Part shown: one piece after another, positions 22,326 through 33,002 of the stretch
Layout of the letters: each line of letters opens with the position of its first letter
Position numbering within the stretch: the stretch's first letter is position 1
Assembly: GCA_032164245.1 (NCBI GenBank)
Contig: JAVMKO010000004.1
Coordinates: 30,419,626-30,483,625 of the forward strand
Source: Sternotherus odoratus
Taxonomy: Eukaryota > Chordata > Testudines > Kinosternidae
Reading direction: 5' to 3'
DNA: 64,000 bases
The notes under the pieces: generated by a model
What the model saw: the letters and a program-made list of their open reading frames with translations, nothing else
What the model was told of the DNA's origin: nothing
The model's database searches: none
Position numbers and translations under genes: made by a program

Positions 22326-23233
22326 ACTTGTCCAGTAGATGCCATATGCAGTTTTTTCTCCTGGGCTGTTCCAAGTTTTTGCCTGGAAACAGCTTCTCTC
22401 TGAATCCATTCCTTTATCTGTGAGTCTCTGCTCTCCAGGGAGATACTAATAAGAGAAGCTTCTTAAATGGTTCCCCTGAGGACCCTCTCTTTTCAGGAGT
22501 TTCCTCTGTTCTGTGCTGACACCCCCCCCCCCCCATAAATCTTTGTTTGGGTCCACGTTCTCCTTACTTAATTAATTGCTGCCCAACTACCTAGGCAATT
22601 AATTATCCACAGGTGAATCTGGATCAATCTCCTTAACAGAGGAGTTCAGCCTCCTATAACAATAATGGAGGGACCATTTGTGAGAAAATTAGACAGGCTT
22701 CATTGAGCTCTGTGACTCAGGGGAAATCTATTTGCACAAGAGGCAGCTAAAGTAGACTTTAGGGTTTCCATTTTGAATCTATTCAGGAATTTGGGGAGAA
22801 ACTTCAGATTCAATATGGCCTTATTCCCTCTGGATTTTTTTTGGTAATATAAAGAGAAAAGAATATGGACCTCCACGTTGTTCCTCTGGAAGTACAGGTC
22901 TATGGCCCTTCCCATAATGGTGGTCTACTGCCTCTAACAAGGCTATTCTTTTTTTACATCAGTATCATCAAAACCCAGCCACACGATAACACATAATAAA
23001 ATCACTCTTAGGACTTTTCTTGTGGAGAGCTTTAAAAAGGATGTTATCATCATTTTACAATTGCGGAAGTAATTTGTAAACAAAATAAAGGCCAAAGTTC
23101 ATTAAGTAAATTTTTTGTTTAAAATTGTTGATTTTTAATGTCTATTTCTATGTTGATGATTAAATTAAATACAAGGGTTGAAACTACCATAATCACATTA
23201 GCTGTTTGTGTATATTTTAATCACATATCAATG

Positions 23234-23298
23234 GAGTGCCACAGGACTCTGTCACTTCTGCAATTCCAGGCTAACACAGCTACCTCTCTGATTTCTTG
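23234..23298 (+). mobile_element. Short 5'-truncated PLE tail copy with target duplication
   Basis: GAGTGCCACAGGACTCTGTC followed by GGCTAACACAGCTACCTCTC is the extreme tail of the PLE family. ATATCAATG occurs on both sides (23225-23233 and 23299-23307), so this is a genuine insertion of about 65 bp. Confidence 0.7.
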
Positions 23299-24177
23299 AT
23301 ATCAATGAACGTGAACTATCAGTAACACAGCATAGTTCTTGGCTATCTGTGTACAAGTAAGATTTAGGAGGTAGATTTGGTGAAGGATTTATGTAGCTTC
23401 CAGGTCTTGCTTCAGATAGAAACTTTTGTGGGCCTAGTGAAATATACAAACTCATTAGAAATTTGGGATCAGCTTTTCTGGAGAAATAATGTTTAACGGC
23501 AACCTATACCACTCACTGTCCGGCTCAAATGCAAGTACTGAAATTTCATTTTCAGTGGCCAATAGCAGGCCCAATTTGTGCAATTCTCTATGACTTTGTA
23601 ACACCTTAATTGATCAGGCGGCATTTACACTTAAGTTTCTTTCCATCCTAATCCAGTATCATGTTAGATCCATATATGTTATATTTGTGACTTTCATTTG
23701 CCTGCATCCACTTGTGCTAGGCACTTCCTTTACTCACTAGGTCAGTACAATCCTTAATGAAAAGTAGTGTTTGTGTGCATGCTTGCACCCTTTCTAATGT
23801 ATATGTTTACAGCCACACATACCTGGCAAAGCACCTCTTGAGTGGGCAATCACTAGGCTGTTGTGTTTGAGACCACCTCACTGGGCCCTGTCTGCTCTTT
23901 AAGCCTCCTAAGTCTAAACAGAGTCACAGTGTGGACCTTGGTTGAGCTCTCTAAGCACAGGAGTGTATAGCTCCTCTTTCTAGCACATCCTAAGTGAGTG
24001 CTCTAACTACCTTGCTACTGAGTCATTCTCACACTCCTTCCCTTGCTCAGTGACTTATAGCATGATGAATAACTATGAATTGCCATTATGAACGACAAAG
24101 GGTAGTCATTGAATGAGACACAACAAGTAAAATTGGATGAGACATAACTGCCTGGTTCAAATGCTTGCTCTAGTGCT

Positions 24178-24354
24178 GGCCTGCACAACATGTGGCCTGC
24201 ATGGGCTCACTGTGTGGCCCCCAGGGGCTGAGTAGGGGTAGGGCAAGCCAAGTGGAGGTGTGGGGGGAAGCAGATGAGGGTGGGCCTTTTGGCCCACAGT
24301 TGGGTTTTTTTGCAGTAATATGGTCCTTGCTGCGTTCCAAGTTGTGCACGCCTG
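24178..24354. mobile_element. 177-bp hAT MITE (CAGGCGTGCACAAC ends)
   Basis: The left end CTGGCCTGCACAAC and right end GTTGTGCACGCCTG are inverted repeats of 14 bp with two mismatches. The 8-bp duplication CTCTAGTG is at 24170-24177 and 24355-24362. There is no coding capacity. Confidence 0.9.
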
Positions 24355-25259
24355 CTCTAGTGACTGTTTAGTTATGTATAACAAGTGAAAAAGCTTCATA
24401 AGGAGATTGAGAATGCCCCATAATGCAGGGGACCAAAGCACTCTTTTGTAATGCAAGAGACTCATTCCTTACTCCCCATCAAGCAGAGATGGGATATAAA
24501 CACAGGTCTCCTATATCCTCAGAGAGTGCCTGAATGGAGGCACCATCACCCCGTTTTGTGAATTCTTTGCTTCATTTTGTCAAAATTACTAAAAATCCAA
24601 ATGACTTTTTTCATAATGAAATAAACCAAACATTGAGGACTGAATAGGTCTTTGGGCTTGGGCAGAGTCCTCTGGGATGTCCAGGATCCTTCCCCTGCAG
24701 TTCATGGCTTCTCCTCAGAATCATAGAGCCTCTCTCCCTCTCTAGGTCAGCTAGCATTCTCTGACATCGGATGGTACTGAGGCTGAAGAGGACAACCTTG
24801 CCCAAAGCTTCTTGTGGTTTGCTTTGCTCCCTTATATATGCTCCCTTATCTACTCTTGGCTTCTTTGCTCTGCTGCTAGGGATTTTCCACTCCCCCTTCC
24901 TGCAGAGAAGTTGGAACAAATAACTTCTCCCAGCTTCAGCCAACCCATTGTCCCAGGGGTTTTCCACATTAATAGGCAACCCTATGATTTAATGACTGAT
25001 TATTTCCCCTGGTCTGACAGAGATATGGTAGAGCTCCTTTTACAAATGGTGTATTCCTCATCCACACAGAGGCAATTTTATAATATCAGTTTTAATTTTA
25101 TAACATCAGAATTCATCAGTTTTACTTAGATTCCTCAAATCATCACAATATGATATACTTCTTTGGTGAATATTTTGTCATTGGCATATTCAACAAACAA
25201 ATGTAAATATCTTTCCTATTTAAGATTAGCAGCAGTTGAGAAATGTTAGTCTGTATCTG

Positions 25260-25445
25260 TAAATAAGACGAGGAAGACTTTGTAGCACCTTAGAGACTAA
25301 CCAGTTTATTTCAGCATAAGCTTTCATGGACTATAGCCCACTTCATCGGATGCATCTGACGAAGTGGGCTATAGCCCATGAAAGCTTATGCTGAAGTAAA
25401 CTGGTTAATCTCAAAGGTGCTACAAAGTCTTCCTTGTCTTATTTA
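25260..25445. mobile_element. Palindromic PLE tail dimer (about 92-bp arms)
   Basis: Two inverted copies of the PLE tail meet at ATGCAT (25350-25355). Each arm contains TAAATAAGAC, GACTTTGTAGCACCTT, an AAGCTTATGCTGAA-type segment and the CATC(T/C)GA(C/T)GAAGTGGG core; the arms differ at only a few positions. The tail is of the same family as the ends at 12261 and 14965. There is no coding sequence. Such a near-perfect palindrome can form a cruciform or a long RNA hairpin. Confidence 0.88.
25356..25394 (+). ncRNA. Hammerhead-ribozyme-like motif, right arm
   Basis: CTGACGA (core C3-A9), an A, then stem GTGGGC-TATA-GCCCAT, then GAAA, then the short GC-TTAT-GC stem and T. This is the order of a hammerhead with a minimal stem III. 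The nucleotide at the cleavage position is G here, where A, C or U is needed, and an extra A precedes stem II, so self-cleavage by this copy is unlikely. The left arm has a similar motif on minus with CCGATGA in the core. Confidence 0.5.
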
Positions 25446-25446
25446 T

Positions 25447-26959
25447 CTTTCCTATTGTTGGCACAACTTCCCCATTCCTACATAAACATGGGCTGATCCA
25501 TGCAAGCTATGCCAACATAATGTAGACCAAATAAAGTAATTGCTTCATCAATAATGACTCAGGGTACATTTATTTATTCACATTTATATTGCCATCTTGG
25601 AGTGTCTTAGCAACTTTTATCCTTCACTCACATTGGCAATTCCATTATACAACCACTACATTACGATAAATCACATACCATTTCACAACTTCTTACTGAT
25701 GGTTACATTATAAATTCATACCTACTTATATTTTGCAGCCATGTTTCAGGATCTGTTTATAATTTACACTTCTAGCACTGCATAGGTTGTAAAGATAACA
25801 ACCCCTCCCCCCCCTCCCCCCCGCGCTCTACTGACTTCATTGTTCCAGCGGCACATGCAGCTCTTGAGCTATCAGTTTTGGTGTGGACTTGCTGAGTAAG
25901 CAAAAGCAGATCCTTTATAAAGGATAAAATGTGATTAACTATCTAGTGTTGGTTAATAATTCCACACTATTAGGACACACTATTTTCCATACAAAGAGAA
26001 ACATATGTGTAATTGTATAATGAAGCAGTTAGCAACCATCTCAAAGATGATGTGTCTCTTCACTTATATGAACCAATGAGAAATTTCAGCACAAGCCTCA
26101 TATCTTACAGGATACTTATGGCCATTTCCATTCCATTTCACATCTGCAATCAGCAGTGTCATAGGTATGACCAATGTAGTCTCACAGCATGGATGGAAAA
26201 ACTCATTGAAGTTCCTTGTGTTAACAATGAATAATTTCAATATCCCATATCTATATGGGCAGAGGAAGGTTTATATAATTTCATTATGTGATGCCTTTCC
26301 TGAAACAAAAAGCTTTGACACTTGCATCCACAACATTTTTTTCTGTACAATGAATGTTTATGACTTCCTCCCTTTAGATCCATGATGATTACCATTTGGG
26401 AAGTGGCTACCATTTGGAACAGCCATCACCAGCCTTGTCCTGGGCATGCAGTTTAGTGAGATGATTATATAAGCCATTTATCTGGTCCTCTCACCACTTT
26501 TGTCCCCCTTCTTAGTTAGTACCAGGTGCATAACATCTTCCTCAATTGCGCCTTACTTTCCTACTTCCATGGTTCATCTTCTCCGTGGACTCTCACTTCT
26601 CATATTTCCCCACTTTCAGCTTCCTGTCAGGAATCTTCCTGCTCCTCTCCTGCCTCTGCTTCTACAGTGTTTGTTACTTGTCACCATTAATCTCAAAGAG
26701 CCACCTTCCTTCTTCCTGCCTTCCTTATCCTCATTTCACCTTCTGCTTCTCAATAGTGCAGGCAGCAGAATGTGTTTGTGTCAGTGGGGGATGTCTGTGT
26801 CGTACGGAGCGCCTCCTCATGTTGACAGTGCCTCTCTTGTCTTTGCTGACATGCTCTCCTTGTCCAGAATGAGAAAATAAGGTGCATGTCAGAGATCTAT
26901 TCCACCCAAAACTATTTTTCTAGGGCACTGTGATCTCTTTCTGTCCAGGTGGGAAGGGT
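25447..26959. other. Non-coding stretch
   Basis: AT-rich, with a C-rich tract at about 25801-25825 and a pyrimidine-rich stretch at 26500-26760. No supported gene or repeat family. Confidence 0.6.
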
Positions 26960-27069
26960 GACCTCGCTAGGCTGACCATATTTCCTTTAGACAAAAACGG
27001 GACATTGGGAGGGTAAAAACGGGACAGGGTGTGTGTGTGGGGGCATGGCCCCACCTGGGCCCCCCAGCA

Positions 27070-27600
27070 CCAGGCGGGGGGGAGGCAGAGGGGGGTCAGG
27101 GGGGATGGATGGAGGAATAAGCAGAACAGGGATGGGGGATGAAGAGGATGGAGGGAGAGAGAGAGAAGGGGGGATGAGGGATGAAGATGACGGAGGGGAC
27201 AGAGGGAGAGAAGGCATGAAGGTGAGAAGGGAGAGGATGGATGGATGAGAGAAGAGATGGGGGTAGGGAGCAGGGGGGATGGAGGAGGCAAGGGACAGCG
27301 AGAAGGAGGGATGGAGAGAAGGGAGATGGAAGAGGAGGCAGTGGACGGAGGGAGAGAGAGAAGGGAGGAAGGGAGGGATGGAGAAGGGGGATAGAGAGAA
27401 GGAAGAGAGGGATGGAGGGATAGAGAGAAGAGAGGAAGGAAGGGATGGAGGGATGGAGAAGGGGATAGAGAGAAGGGATGGAGGGAGCGAGAGGAGGCAG
27501 CGGACGGAGGGAGAGAGCAGGGAGGAAGGGAGGGATGGAGAAGGGGGATGGAGAGAAGGGAGGGATGGAGAGAAGGAGGGAAGGAGGAATAGAGAGGAGG
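27070..27600 (+). repeat. Polypurine (GGA/GAGA/GGAT) expansion
   Basis: Almost uninterrupted purines on plus with irregular GGGATGGAGGGA, AGAGAGAAGG and GGAAGGAGGG units and occasional T. The strand bias could favour triplex (H-DNA) or G-quadruplex structures. It arose by local expansion inside the hAT element. Confidence 0.9.
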
Positions 27601-27689
27601 AGGCGGCAGCGGGTGGCGGGCTGGAGGAGGCGGCAGATCGGAGCTGTCCGGAGCCGTAGCCGGGGGTCAAGCGCGCTGGAGGGGGGGGG

Positions 27690-27775
27690 GCTGCTGGCCG
27701 GGTTTTATGACTCATAATCACATAAATTCAGTTATGCGATTGTGAGTCATAAAACATCCGGCCGGCAGCGGGCTG
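27690..27775. repeat. Internal palindrome in hAT element
   Basis: GTTTTATGACTCATAATC...CATAA and its complement TTATG...GATTGTGAGTCATAAAAC face each other around ATTCAG, with GGCCGG on both outer sides. A third GTTTTATGACTC-like copy is near 27863. It may be the trace of an older nested fold-back element. Confidence 0.75.
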
Positions 27776-27988
27776 AAGCTGACGGCGGAGCAGAGCGGCC
27801 TGGAGCCTCAGCCGGGGGCCGAGCGCACCGCCGACGGCGGCGGGGGGGGGGGAGGGGAATGGACGTTTTATGACTCCATGTTTTATGAGTCTGCCCCAAA
27901 AACGGGACAAAATTGATATTTTGGACAAAAAGACGGGACGGTTAAAAAACATTAAAAAAACGGGACGTAAGGTCAGCCTAGACCTCGC

Positions 27989-29399
27989 CCATCTGCCCCA
28001 GATAATGTTATTTCTCTAATTCAGGAGTAATGATTCATGGTACTACTGGCTGCTGGGACACCTTGTTACCTAATTACAATGCAATATTTTTAAAGTAGAC
28101 TCACTCTTCTCCTTGGCTATTGAGCCTCTTAAGATTATACACAAGGCAGCAATAATGAGGAACACAGAGGGTAGATGTGGGCAGCTGTGCTTTATGCAAG
28201 CATTCATTAGATGTGCAAATGCATCCTGTGAAGCATTCTTGCACCCCATGAGGGGAATTCAATTCCAAACGGGGATACATAATGCTGTACAGGAATAGCT
28301 CTGAAAAGCAAAATTCACATGAGCTATGTCCTCTAGGTCTATTTCTTTAATAAATAAATCCTTCAGCTGCTGAAAAATAAACATCATATTGCCTTGCAGC
28401 TTTATATGCACTTAACTCATGACGTTAACTTCTCCATAAATTATTCATTAAATAAAACAAAACCCTTCATTATGTCTATTTTAATAAAGGAGAAATTAAG
28501 GTGCAGAGTGAGCAAGGCCCTGATCTACAAACTGTTTTTACGCATTGCAATGCGGAGTGTTGCAAAACTTAATTTTTAGACACTTAGAAAGTCAACAATG
28601 GGATCCACAAGCCTGAGTTAGGCGGAGAGGCTCCCAACGGAAGGAATGGGAAAAGATGGGTGCCTTAACATATGGCCCACAAAAGCCACTGGACTAAAGG
28701 TTCTGAGGTTGGTGGCACCAACCTCTCTTTCTCCGCCACATTTTGAACTGGAGTCTGATCTGGTAGGCAGCCTCTGAGCATGCTACTGGATCAGATCCCA
28801 CAGACAAGGTAGGCAAGTGAGCATGTATCTTCTCAAGGTTTGTGGATCATGCTGGTTTTGGGTGTGAGACAGATATTTGGATACTTGGAGTGAGGCAATA
28901 GTGCACATTCCCAGAGGCAGAATATTAGGCAGGAAGATTTTACAACAAAACGTTAGACACCAAGTAAACTTCAGCAATTACAAAGTTTGGTGGCATCCAA
29001 AGTGTGGGTTTTGTGGATTGTTGTGGTGCCTAAAACTGGGAACTCAATACCTCTGTGGAGCTCAGTCTAAGTGACTTGCCCAAATTCAAATAGAGATAAA
29101 GTAGCAAAGCTAGGAACAGAAACCTGCTCCCCTACTTTTCAGAACATTCTAACAACTAAATGTGCTTGTTTTTTATAAACAAATTAGAAAAAAAAACCAG
29201 CCCCTTTTTTTGTGGGGACAATCCAAGATCAACTTGCAGCAGCAACAGTTGACTAATAAAAAACACCAATTCAGATGTGCACTGTCCCTATGAGATCCAA
29301 ATGGGGCTGGTATACAAATAAGGAAGTAAAAAACAAAAACAAACATAGAATCTTGTTTTACGCCAGATTAAAAAGATAGAGTCTAATTATCAGTTACAC
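27989..29399. other. Non-coding stretch
   Basis: No supported gene. A MIR-like piece is at 29068-29150; the segment 28580-28800 may be a worn interspersed repeat I cannot name. Confidence 0.55.
29068..29150 (+). repeat. MIR/CORE-SINE-like fragment
   Basis: AAGTGACTTGCCCAAATTCA followed at the right spacing by AGCTAGGAACAGAAACCTG resembles the conserved core of amniote MIR SINEs. It is short and worn. Confidence 0.4.
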
Positions 29400-29752
29400 T
29401 TAGGGTATGTCTTCACTACAGCAGTAGGTCGATTTCCTTTAAGTCGATTTTTTAAAGCAGACCATATAGAGTCGATTTTGTGCGTCCCCACAAAGCACAG
29501 CAAGTCGGCAGTGTCTGTCCGCACAACTGTTGCAAGCGTCGACTTAGCGAGCATTGCACTGTGGGTACCTATCCCACAGTTCCCGGAGTCCCCAGCAGGC
29601 ACCATTTCGAGTGCTGCAATATGGGTAGGCATTTCATAATTTCGCGCCCTTTTTTCGCGCCGCTGACCCCATTTCGAGCAGTGCACTGTGGGTAGGCATC
29701 CCATTATTCGCGCCCTTTCTCCGTGCTGCACTAACGCCATAGCACTGCAAGC

Positions 29753-31068
29753 ATGGAGCCCGCTGATGCCACCGCTGCAGTACTGGCCGTTGTGCAGACC
29801 TCGCACACTGTTGTGGATTTTATGCTGTACCGTCTGCAGAGGAATGCGATCCGGAGACAACTGCGCTTTCTGGAACCTGACGACGGTGATGAGGAGATGG
29901 ACCTGGACGTGCACAGCAGGGACAGGGACACTGACGTTTTTGGAAGTAGGGCGACCGACAATCTGGAAAATTTGGTGGCAATGGGGCAGGCTCATGCCAT
30001 GCAATGCTGATTCTGGGCTAGGGAAACAAGCACTGACTGGTGGGATCGCATAGTGCTGCGGGTCTGGGATGACTCCCAGTGGCTCAGAAACTTTCGCATG
30101 CATAAGGGCACGTTCATGGAACTTTGTGACTTGCTTTCCCCGCCCTCCGGCGCAAGAATACCAAAATGAGAGGGGCCGTCACAGTTCAGAAGCGAGTGGC
30201 GACAGCCCTCTGGAAGCTTGCAACGCCAGACAGCTACCGGTCAGTCGCGAATCAGTTTGGGGTGGGTAAATCTACAGTAGGGTCTGCTGTGATGCAAGTA
30301 AGCAGGGCAATCGTCGAGCTGCTGCTACCCAGGGTTATAAACCTCGGAAACCTGCAAGCTACAATAGATGGCTTTGCCGCCATGGGATTCCCTAACTGTG
30401 GTGGGGCTATAGATGGGACTCATATCCCTATTCTGGTACCGGACAACGAGGCCGCAGAGTACAGAAACCGGAAGGGATATTATTCTATGGTCATGCAAGC
30501 AGTGGTTGACCACAAGGGACGTTTCACCGACCTGTACGTGGGATGGCCGGGAAAGGTACATGACGCTCGTGTTTTCAGGAACTCTAGGATTTTTAGACAG
30601 CTGCAGCAAGGGATTTTCTTCCCCAACCAGAAAATTTCCGTGGGGGTGGTGGAAATGCCGATCGTTATCATTGAGGACCCAGCCTACCCCCTAATGCCCT
30701 GGCTTATGAAGCCCTACACAGGAGCCCTGGACAGGGGTCAGGAGCTGTTCAACTACAGGCTGAGCAAGTTCAGAATGGCAGTAGAGTGTGCATTTGGCCG
30801 ACTGAAGTGGCGATGGCGTTCATTACTGATTCGCTCAGACATCAGCGAGAGAAATATCCCCATTGTTATTGCTGCTTGCTCTGTGCTCCACAATCTCTGT
30901 GAGAGCAAGGGGGAAACTTTTATGGCAGGCTGGGAGGCCGAGGCAAATTTCCTGTCCACTGCTTGCCAGCAGCCAAACAGCAGGGGAAGTCGAAGAGCGC
31001 ACCATGGCACACTGCGCCTCAGGGACACCTTGAAAACCAGTTTTATGAGTGCCCAAGATGGCGTTTGA
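29753..31068 (+). pseudogene. Harbinger transposase (HARBI1-like), element 2, one stop and one shift
   Basis: ATG at 29753 opens a frame with an acidic patch (EPDDGDEEMDLDV). A TGA at 30007-30009 stands where element 1 has CGC for Arg (ECRFWAW), so a CGA-to-TGA change is likely. The frame goes on with STDWWDRIVLRVWDD to a one-base loss near 30140, after which it is open for 300 codons to 31068. Seen there: WKLATPDSYRSVANQFGVGK (helix-turn-helix), AIDGTHIPILVPD (first Asp), IEDPAYPLMPWLMKPYTG (second Asp), VECAFGRLKWRWRSL (Glu) and CSVLHNLCE. Total about 435 codons if intact, normal for the family. AATAAA at 31153-31158 would end the transcript. Confidence 0.93.
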
Positions 31069-31348
31069 GAACCTGCTCCCTTGCTCTGCTTGGCCCTAAG
31101 CCTGCCGTCCTTGCACTCTCTTTCCCTCCCCCCTCCTGATGCTTGCAGAGGAAATAAATTCACTGTTTTAAAAATCATGCTTCATCACAAACACAAATAC
31201 AGGGGATCACTGGCAAGGTAGCCCAGAAGGGGTGGGTGAGGAAGGAAACGAGCAGTCACAGTGGTGGAGGAGCGGAGAGAGGAGTGGGGGAAGGGGGGAG
31301 AGGAGGAGGGGCCAAGACACAGCAGCTTTTAAAAGTTTTTAGATAAAC

Positions 31349-31853
31349 TCATCCTGCTGCTGCTTGTGCTGGCTTGTGGGGTGGAGTGGGTCGGTCCACG
31401 GAGCTTCCCCCCCCCCCCCCCCGGGTTCTCACCCCACGTTTGGGTGGGGAAGCTATGGGACTTGGGGTGGGGGGGAGGTGGTTAGACAGAGACTGCAGAG
31501 GCGATCTTTGACCCTCCTGCAGCTCCACCATACACCGCAGCATGTTGCTTTGGTCCTCCATTACTCGGAGCAAAGCATCCATCCGCCTTTTTTCGAGTTC
31601 CTGTCATCTTTCCTCACGCTCCAGTCGTCTTTCTTTGCATTCCAGCCACATTTCTTCCCTCTTTTCTGCTGCGGCTCTTGATTCCTGCTTTGACTGGAGC
31701 AATCTTTCCCTTCATTCCGTCTGGTGGGCTGCCTCAGCGCGCGAGTTTTCCAGTAGTTCATTGAACATATCATCACGCGTTTTCTTTTTACGCTTTCGTA
31801 TCTGCGATGCACGGCGTGAGGAGCAGGATGGGGGATTCAGAGATATTGTGCAG
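31349..31853 (-). pseudogene. Harbinger Myb-like gene, exon 2, element 2
   Basis: An acceptor TTTGCCCACAG precedes base 31853 on minus. The exon starts with CSSRRASQIRKRKKKTRDDM, a basic segment followed by FNELLENSRAEAAHQTE, then a coiled-coil region (EKREEMWLECKERRLER and MDALLRVMEDQSNML) spread over three frames by at least two indels, with a Pro-rich tail and stop at 31349. The layout matches 19409-19970. A 16-base C-run at about 31407-31422 (a G-run on minus) lies in the tail. Confidence 0.75.
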
Positions 31854-32314
31854 CTGTGGGCAAATGTGGGAAAAGAAAGGTTCAAAGTTATGAGACAGAT
31901 ACATTCAAGGTTTTGAGACAGATACATTCAAATGTGGGCAAAGAAAGCTACAAGGTTATGAGACAGATGCATTCTCCGATGGATGACAATGGGAGTACTA
32001 TGCAACTGGCAACCTCAGTATTCAGAGGCTTGATATGATTTCTGTAAAAGGTCATATTCCACCTAAAAGTGACTGAATGACTCACAGAAAAGTCACAGCA
32101 TCTCACACACATATGCGAGCCTCAGCACAACACCGCTACTGAAATCACCATGCAGCTGGCCATGGTAAGCTGAAGTCCATATTTAAAAGAAGCACTTGGA
32201 TATTCTAGAGTAACCCCACCCCCTTCCCCCCCACCACGTGGATCCCTCCTCCCCCCACCGCGTGGCTCCCAGTGAACCGCAAACTGCAAAACAAAAACAA
32301 AAATCTCTCGCTAA

Positions 32315-32545
32315 GGGCTGGCTGGGGGTCTTCAGCGGAAGCAAACGCTTGCAGACTCTTCAAAATCCCTGCTAGCTACCGCTACGGGCTGGCAGGGGGG
32401 GAGGGGCGGGCGCGCGTTCGCTCTTCAGCAGAAGCAAACGCTTGCAGACTCTTCAAAATCCCTGCTAGCTGCCGCTATGGGCTGGCAGCGGGGGGTACGG
32501 GGGGGTGGGGGGTGGCATTCGGTCTTCTGCGGAAAAGATTACTTT
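32315..32545 (+). repeat. Tandem repeat of 70-95 bp upstream of third frame
   Basis: The unit GGGCTGGC...TTCAGC(G/A)GAAGCAAACGCTTGCAGACTCTTCAAAATCCCTGCTAGCT(A/G)CCGCTA occurs at 32315-32385 and 32386-32479 (identical over its 3' half), with a weaker third start at 32480 (TCTTCTGCGGAAAAGATTAC). It lies 60-290 bp before the ATG of the third frame, where promoter elements would be. Confidence 0.8.
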
Positions 32546-32602
32546 GCAGCTGGGAACCTTTATCTCCGTACTAATTGCAGTCCGTATTTCAAACAGGCAA
32601 CC

Positions 32603-32892
32603 ATGAATGACATCACTTTGCTTAGAATTTCTCAGAGAGATAGAGAACGCATGCTGCTTGAATCACTGCAAAGTCCTGGTCCATTCGCCGCAATGCTATG
32701 CTGCTCAATGATACCAGACTATTTACTAATTCGTGGCGTGGGATGGTCTCCTATCACGGGGGCCCGGACAAGGCGGCTCTCCCCAGAAATCTGGTGCGGA
32801 AGATTCATCGCTACCTCCTGGATAGCTTCATGGCAATGTCCGTAGAGGACTTCCAATCAATACCAGAGTATATTGACAAACTGTTTGAGTAG
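32603..32892 (+). pseudogene. Third Harbinger frame, element 2 (unrecognised protein of about 96 residues)
   Basis: I do not recognise this protein. ATG at 32603 begins MNDITLLRISQRDRERMLL, with SPGPFAAMLCC following; a one-base loss near 32726 shifts the frame, and the C part reads SWRGMVSYHGG, ALPRNLVRKIHRYLLDSF, SVEDFQSIPEYIDKLFE and stops at 32892. The same frame exists in element 1 (20275-20573) at the same place and strand. AATAAA at 32944-32949 follows the stop by about 50 bp. The protein would be small, helical and weakly charged, with no zinc-binding or transmembrane pattern. Possible readings: an accessory transposition protein, a BEN-like DNA-binding domain, or an extra exon of the transposase transcript. 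Confidence 0.75.
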
Positions 32893-32943
32893 AAACTGAC
32901 CAGCAATGAAAGCATGCTAAGTCCTTAGGGCAAGTTAATCATT

Positions 32944-32949
32944 AATAAA
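32944..32949 (+). other. Poly(A) signal for third frame
   Basis: AATAAA 52 bp after the stop of the third frame, still within the intron of the antisense Myb gene (its exon 1 ends at 33003). Confidence 0.5.
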
Positions 32950-33002
32950 TGCTTCCTTTAAAAATCATGAGTCATCTAATCCCTTAAAAAAAACACACTC
33001 AC

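Larger units (their letters stand above)
21634..24169. other. Non-coding stretch with PLE tail scraps
   Basis: No gene is supported. It includes a C-run at 22521-22534 and two short copies of the PLE tail (about 22284-22325 and 23234-23298). Confidence 0.6.
26968..27980. mobile_element. hAT non-autonomous element, 1.0 kb, with purine-rich expansion
   Basis: Ends TAGGCTGACC and GGTCAGCCTA are inverted, and the 8-bp duplication GACCTCGC is perfect at 26960-26967 and 27981-27988. Motif AAACGGGAC recurs near both ends in the same orientation (26995, 27015, 27899, 27932-like, 27958). The interior holds a GGA/GAG/AAG-rich expansion (27070-27600), a GC-rich patch and an internal palindrome at 27690-27775. 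No transposase is encoded; long Ser/Pro-rich or Glu/Arg-rich frames are products of the purine repeat. Confidence 0.92.

Noticed and set aside
24611..25129. Frames of 105-122 codons on both strands
   Set aside because: No domain or conserved pattern; overlapping on opposite strands with no support.
26987..27721. 244-codon Ser/Pro-rich frame on minus
   Set aside because: Complement of a polypurine expansion inside a hAT element; low complexity, with a similar frame open on plus.
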